Positions 58,673-64,000 of a DNA stretch of 64,000 nt are shown here, piece after piece. Every line of letters starts with the position of its first letter. Positions within the stretch are counted from its first letter, which is position 1. The DNA is from Clarkia xantiana subsp. parviflora (lineage: Eukaryota > Streptophyta > Magnoliopsida > Myrtales > Onagraceae), in NCBI GenBank assembly GCA_036873135.1, contig JAPTYO010000020.1, positions 1,852,081-1,916,080 of the forward strand, written 5' to 3'. Position numbers and translations under genes: made by a program. The notes under the pieces were generated by a model, which was not told the origin of the DNA, did no database searches, and saw only the letters and a program-made list of their open reading frames with translations.

Positions 58673-61600
58673 ATGCTCTTCTCCCTCGCCAAGTTCCTCT
58701 TCAGCTTCCTGCTGGTCTCCGCCGTATTCTGGCTTCTCTTCATGTACGTATTCATCACTTTTTCTGTTTGATGCTTTGATTCTTGCATTTGCTTGTTTTC
58801 TTAGTCGCCGTAGCTTATCGATTGTGAATCTCGGCTGCTGCTGCTGCTCCGATGACGGAATTTTGGTAGAATTGTAGTTCATTTGTTGTCTATGGATCAT
58901 ACATTCATCAACTGGTGTTGCTATTTTTGTTCTGTTTTCCAGATTTGTTGCCAGATCAGTAATTTGGGTTGTATGTCGGATTGTGGGGGCTTCCGTTGCA
59001 TTTCGACTCGGTGGATTGAAATGTGTACGGGATGTAATGGTGAAGCTCAAGAAGGTTCTTCTCTTTCGCTTCATGGTTAATTAATTAGTAGTTAGTTACC
59101 AAGTGAATGAATTGATGGTGACTGGTGTTATGGAGTAACCTGCATTTGGTTTGTGACCTGACAGGGTCCGATCGAGTCTGTTACTGTCGGGGAAATCAAA
59201 CTCAGTTTTCGGCAATCCTTGCTCAAGATTGGGGCTGGAATTTTGTCCAGAGATCCTAAGCTACATATCTTGATATGTCAGTTAGAGATTGTAATGAGGG
59301 CTTCTTCTGGTTCAAGCAACAAGCCCAAAACCCGAAAAAGTCGCAGTTCAAGTTCAGGCAAAGGAAAGGGCAAGGCAAAAAAGTTGATGGTTGTAGCTAA
59401 TATTGCTAGGTTTTTGTCTGTTTCTATGGATGGCTTGGTAGTTAAGGTAACGTCTTCTTGAACCAAAAAAGAAAAAAACTTATGGTTTTTTAGCATCACA
59501 GTAAAACTAAGATCATTTTAACTGACTGACGTCTTTCTAATCATCCATTTTCTTCTTACTTGCTGTACAAGTCACCATTGTGATTATGTATTTTCTTCAA
59601 ATATTGTAGACACCCAAGGCCACGTTGGAAATCCATGACCTGGATGTGGAAATATCAAGAGAGGCTGGCTCGAAACCAAATCTCTGTTTCAAGTTACAAA
59701 TTTTTCCTATCATTGTTTTGTTGCCTGATGCACGATTCAGCTGCAATGGCAATGAAAAATGTATTTCTTCAAGCCAGACATCCACGGGAAGTTCTCCTGC
59801 TCCTTTTAACTGCAAGGAATTTCTCATTTCATGTGAATTCGGTCCTGACAGGTAGCATTTTTTTTTAATTTGATATTCCAATAAAAAAATTAAAGAAATT
59901 CTTATTGCATGATTCTTGTAGCTGTTGATCATCTTTTGAGGTGATCAACTCTTAAACTTTGTTCTGATAACTTGTTCTCCAAGTTTTTTTAATATAATTT
60001 ATGAACAGGTTAAGTTTAACCTTAAAATTTATTTTATTATATCCTTGGACAAACAAACATCTGTTGCTTGTTTTTGAAATTAGGGAAACAGGTATTTCCA
60101 TCAAGAATGTAGATATACACATCGGACGGGTTGCGGTGAATCTTAATGAGGCGATGTTGCCAAAAGGCAAAAGCTCATCATCATCAGCTGTTTCCTCTCA
60201 AGCAGATGCAGTTCCCGCAGTCGACCCTGCTGCTGATGCTGCCAAAAAACAAAACAAGAAACAAGCAGCTATGTTAGCGCTATCAAAGTCCACTCCCATG
60301 ATTCCCGATAAGGTCAGTAACCTTAATCATGCTTTTCTTATGAAAATACATATTTTCTGCTACAAGAGAAATGCTTTTCCCCCCTTGCTGTAGTGATGGA
60401 GTCAACCTTTGCAGGTCGCCTTTGCTTTAACAAGGATAGATGTAAAGTTTGTACATGAAGAACATAGTCTCTTCATGGAGCATAACATCACTGGTTTCCA
60501 ATTGAGATGCACAAAATCGCAGACCACGGACGATGTTAAGAACAGTACACGCGTTGATATCCAAGTGGAGTTTAACGAGATCCATGTATGAGTTACATTT
60601 ATTAATTTTTCTTAATTATTAGTTTTACAATCATCTTACCCTCTGTTATATTTCAGCTTCTCAGAGAGTCCAATACTTCTATTGTGGAGATTCTTAAGCT
60701 TGATATTGTCTCCTTATTGTATATTCCCATCGAGGTATGTGTTTTTATGTTGATCTTCAAATTATGAGTTGATATTTGTTGAAACGTTCCGTGAAGCTCC
60801 TTTATTCGGTTAAAATAAGGTTTTGGAGCACCTTTTGATTTTATAAACTGATAGTTGAATTTGATCCCATTTCTCCCTGGTTTAATTACCGTAATGAGTT
60901 CTCTGTCCAGCCAACCTTTCCAGTTAAAGCTGAAGTCGATGTTAAGCTGGGCCGGTCACAATTCACCATAGCGATGAACAGAGTGAAGCCATGGTTGCAA
61001 TTACATCTATCTAAGAAGAAGAATAAGATGGTTCTTAAAGAGGGAACTGCTAAATCAGAGAAGCCAACAGTAACACAATCATCAGAACCCAATATCATCA
61101 CATGGAGTGTTACTTTTGCTGCTCCTGAGTTGGCTCTGATTGTTTACAGCCTAGATGACATACCACTTTACCGCGTAAGTGTGTTTCAATATCTCTTGTT
61201 TGAGGTGGAAGAGACTATCTTGGATTCTTCAATGAGGCATGTTTACATAACTTTTTTTTGGTGCCTCTTGCATTGTTTTATACTATAATAGACATACTTT
61301 GCAACTTGCATAACCTTTGCAATTGTTAAATAGATTTCAAATATGTGAACCTTTAATTGCCCCTGCAGGCCTGCTCAAAATCTTTGCATTTTTTTGCAAA
61401 TAATGTATCAAATATGGGTATGACAATGCACACGGAACTTGGCGGACTTTATCTCTATATAGAAGAGGAGTATAAAAAATGCTTGAAAAAAAACCTTACT
61501 GATGGTGATACAAATTCTGGTTCCATACTGCATGTTGCTAAGATCAGTACAGATATGGGCAAAAAGGAAGTGGAAGGGACAGAAGACAGTGCATCTAAAT

Positions 61601-64000
61601 CCAAATTGGCTCTTACTGTTGGTGTTAACAGCGTGGGAGTGTCTTTCACATTCAAGCATATTGAATCCTTTATTTCTACTGCTCTATCCTTCCAAGCACT
61701 CATGAAAAGTTTACTAGGTCCTAAAAAGAAAGCAGTGCCGAACCAAGGAAGCCGTGAATCCTCATCTGCAAAACCCTCTTCAGGAAAAGGGATTCGTCTC
61801 ATAAAATTCAACCTTGAGCAGTGTTGTGTAAATATATCTGGAGAGGCTGGACTTGAAGATTTAACTGTTGCAGATCCTAAGCGAGTGAACTATGGTTCAC
61901 AGGGTGGCAGGTTTGTAATCAGTGAATCAGCAGATGGGACTCCACGTACTGCATCTGTACTTTCCACTCTTCCTGAGGAATGTAAGAAGTTCAACTTCTC
62001 TACTTCACTCGACATTTCCCATTTGACGGTTAGCCTAAACAAGGATAAACAATCTACGCATATGGAGATAAAGAGAGCAAGATCGATATACGAAGATTAT
62101 CTGCTAGAGCACATGAGTCCTTTAAAAGTGACACTATTGGATGTACAGAATGCTAAATTTGTACGTCGTGCTTCCGGTCACAAAGACTGCTCTCTTTTCA
62201 GTGCTACAGACATTACAGCTAGGTGGGAACCTGATTTACAGATTTCACTGATTGAACTTGGATTGAGTGTTAAATCTCTTCTACATAGTAAAAAGCTTCA
62301 GCAACCAACTGATCCAAATCTTCAAGATGTTCCTACCGTTTCTGACGTTGATCGGAACAAAGAAATAACCAAAGACTCAAAAAGCAAGAAAAAGGAAGTA
62401 ATTTTTGCTGTTGATATAGAAATGCTGACAATATCTGCTGAGGCTGGAGATGGAGTTGATGTACTGATTCAGGTGCAGTCTATATTCTCTGAAAATGCTA
62501 AAATAGGAGTTCTTGTTGAAGGACTTATCCTTATCATCAATGGGGCTAGAGTGGTGAAAAGCAGCCGAATGCAAGTTTCCCGAATTCCGCGCGCCTCCAC
62601 TTCTGATGCAAAACAGGGAATTACCACGTGGGATTATGTTGTTCAAGGCCTGGACATTCATATTTTTCTGCCATTCCGACTAGAGCTACGTGCCATTGAC
62701 GATGCTTATGAGGATATGGTGCGAGCTTTGAAGCTGATTATTGCTTCCAAGACCAAACTCTTTTTGCCACCAAAGCCTGAAAGCACCAAACCAAAGAAAC
62801 CTAGTACTACGAAGCTAGGATGCATAAAAGTTTGTGTACGGAAGTTGACTGCTGATATTGAAGAAGAGCCACTGCAGGGTTGGCTTGATGAGCATTATAA
62901 CCTCTTGAAGTATGAAGTGTGTGAAGTAAATGCTAGACTAAAGTATCTTGATGACTTAATAAAACGCAATGCAAATACTGGAAGTACAGATACAAATGAT
63001 GGAAATACAAGCGAAAAGAAGCTTTTGCATGATGGGTTAGAGATTGATTTTCAAGATCCTTCTTCTGTTGCAAAAGTCCAAGAGGAAATACACAAGCAGT
63101 CATTTCGGGCTTATTTTCAGGCGTGTCAGAATATAAGGCCATCTGAAGGTTCTGGGGCATGTTCAAAAGGGTTTCAGTCAGGTTTTAAGTTCAGTTCTAG
63201 CAGATTTTCGGTTCTTGCGATTTCTGCAACAGAGTTGGATTTGACCTTGACTACCATAGAAGGTGGAGAAGATGGAATGATTGAATTTGTTAGGAAGATG
63301 GATCCAGCTGCTCGAGACTATGATATTCCTTTTGCTCGTTTTTATGGATGCAATCTTCTCTTGCGGACGGGTTCTCTTGCTGCCCACATAAGGGACTACA
63401 CATATCCTCTTTTCTCAGCAACATTGGGTAAATGCGAGGGCTGTATTGTCCTTGCGCAACAGGTCAGATACTTGCAGCTTCTTAAACACCATATTCCCGG
63501 ACATACTATCAAAAATTTTGTGATTCACAACCAAAAGTAACTTATTGAACTGTTAATTGAAACAATTGCACTGTATTTATATATGCATTTATACTTCTGT
63601 AAACATGTTTGCATATATAATTTTTATTTGTTCATTCTGATTGTGTTGGTTCTTCATCAATTAGGCAACATATTTCCAGCCCCAAGTTTATCAAGATGTG
63701 TATGTTGGTAGATGGAGAAAAGTGATGTTGCTTCGTTCGGCAACTGGTACCACACCAGCAATGAAGACATACATGGACTTGCCTATATATTTCCAAAAAG
63801 CAGAAGTATCTTATGGAGTGGGATATGAAACAGTTTTTGCTGATATTAGTTATGCTTTCACAGTGGCGCTTCGCCGAGCTTATTTGAGTGTAAGAAAACC
63901 TGATCCTAACTGGGCTCCACCTCCGAAAAAGGAAAAGAGCTTGCCATGGTGGGATGATATGAGGCAGTACATCCATGGACATATCAATCTCTATTTCAAT
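58673..64000 (+). CDS. SABRE-like: SABRE/KINKY POLLEN-type bridge-like lipid transfer protein, N-terminal half
   Basis: Ten exons join in frame to the window edge: 58673-58743, 58943-59054, 59165-59446, 59610-59851, 60084-60312, 60415-60585, 60657-60734, 60911-61174, 61369-63462 and 63665-64000+ (1293 codons so far; family proteins are about 2600 aa). The N-terminus is a membrane anchor (MLFSLAKFLFSFLLVSAVFWLL), then GASVAFRLGGLKCVRDVMV and KLSFRQSLLKIGAGILSRDPKL, typical of SABRE/KIP. A basic Ser/Lys linker (KTRKSRSSSSGKGKGKAKK) follows near residues 110-130. The long exon 9 carries beta-groove repeats. The last exon reads PQVYQDVYVGRWRKVMLL..., a region shared with the FMP27/Hobbit/BLTP2 family, hydrophobic-groove proteins at ER contact sites. 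In plants SABRE/KIP controls cell expansion, root-hair and pollen-tube growth. No inactivating change seen. Confidence 0.93.

Noticed and set aside
58571..59074. 167-codon minus-strand frame at the SABRE-like start
   Set aside because: Antisense to the leader and exons 1-2 of the SABRE-like gene. The plus-strand exons have correct splice sites and family similarity.

Overview
The window is nuclear DNA of a flowering plant, most likely a eudicot. The evidence is spliceosomal GT-AG introns in every gene, plant-specific families (type II MIKC MADS-box, B3 domain, LRR-XI receptor kinase, SABRE/KINKY POLLEN) and AT-rich intergenic DNA dense in MITEs, hAT, CACTA, MULE-like and LTR elements. I cannot name the species.

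Layout. 1-2111 is AT-rich DNA with microsatellites. 2115-10232 is an 8.1-kb CACTA transposon (matching termini, 3-bp TAA target duplication). It has no recognisable transposase, carries a B3-domain gene fragment on the minus strand, and is itself invaded by a hAT-type MITE, a foldback element with a Mutator-like MITE inside it, and an LTR remnant. 12053-16379 (+) is a complete eight-exon SVP/StMADS11-type MADS gene (232 aa). 18099-20965 (-) is a complete six-exon SANT/Myb protein gene (501 aa). About 22.6-23.5 kb is an LTR-like remnant with a duplicated TATA block. 23993-27725 (+) is a dead CEPR2-type LRR receptor kinase. 27.7-41.4 kb is a tandem duplication, each unit holding one AGL17/ANR1-type MADS gene on the minus strand. 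The right copy (36083-39395) reads intact (230 aa). The left copy (28865-31459) is disabled, including a frame-shifted but still open MADS box. 42.9-49.9 kb is mostly nested DNA transposons and an LTR remnant. 50303-53553 (+) is a five-exon TRAF-type zinc-finger protein with a C-terminal membrane anchor (202 aa). 54450-57886 is a complete non-autonomous LTR retrotransposon on the minus strand (5-bp ATAGT duplication). 58673-64000 (+) is the 5' half of a SABRE/KIP-type giant lipid-transfer protein gene, cut by the window edge.

The genes do not form one pathway. The SANT, TRAF-finger and SABRE genes look like a conserved housekeeping backbone. MADS genes, a receptor-kinase relic and transposons lie between them. 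All exon coordinates were derived by hand from splice sites and reading-frame continuity; no alignment or transcript data were available.
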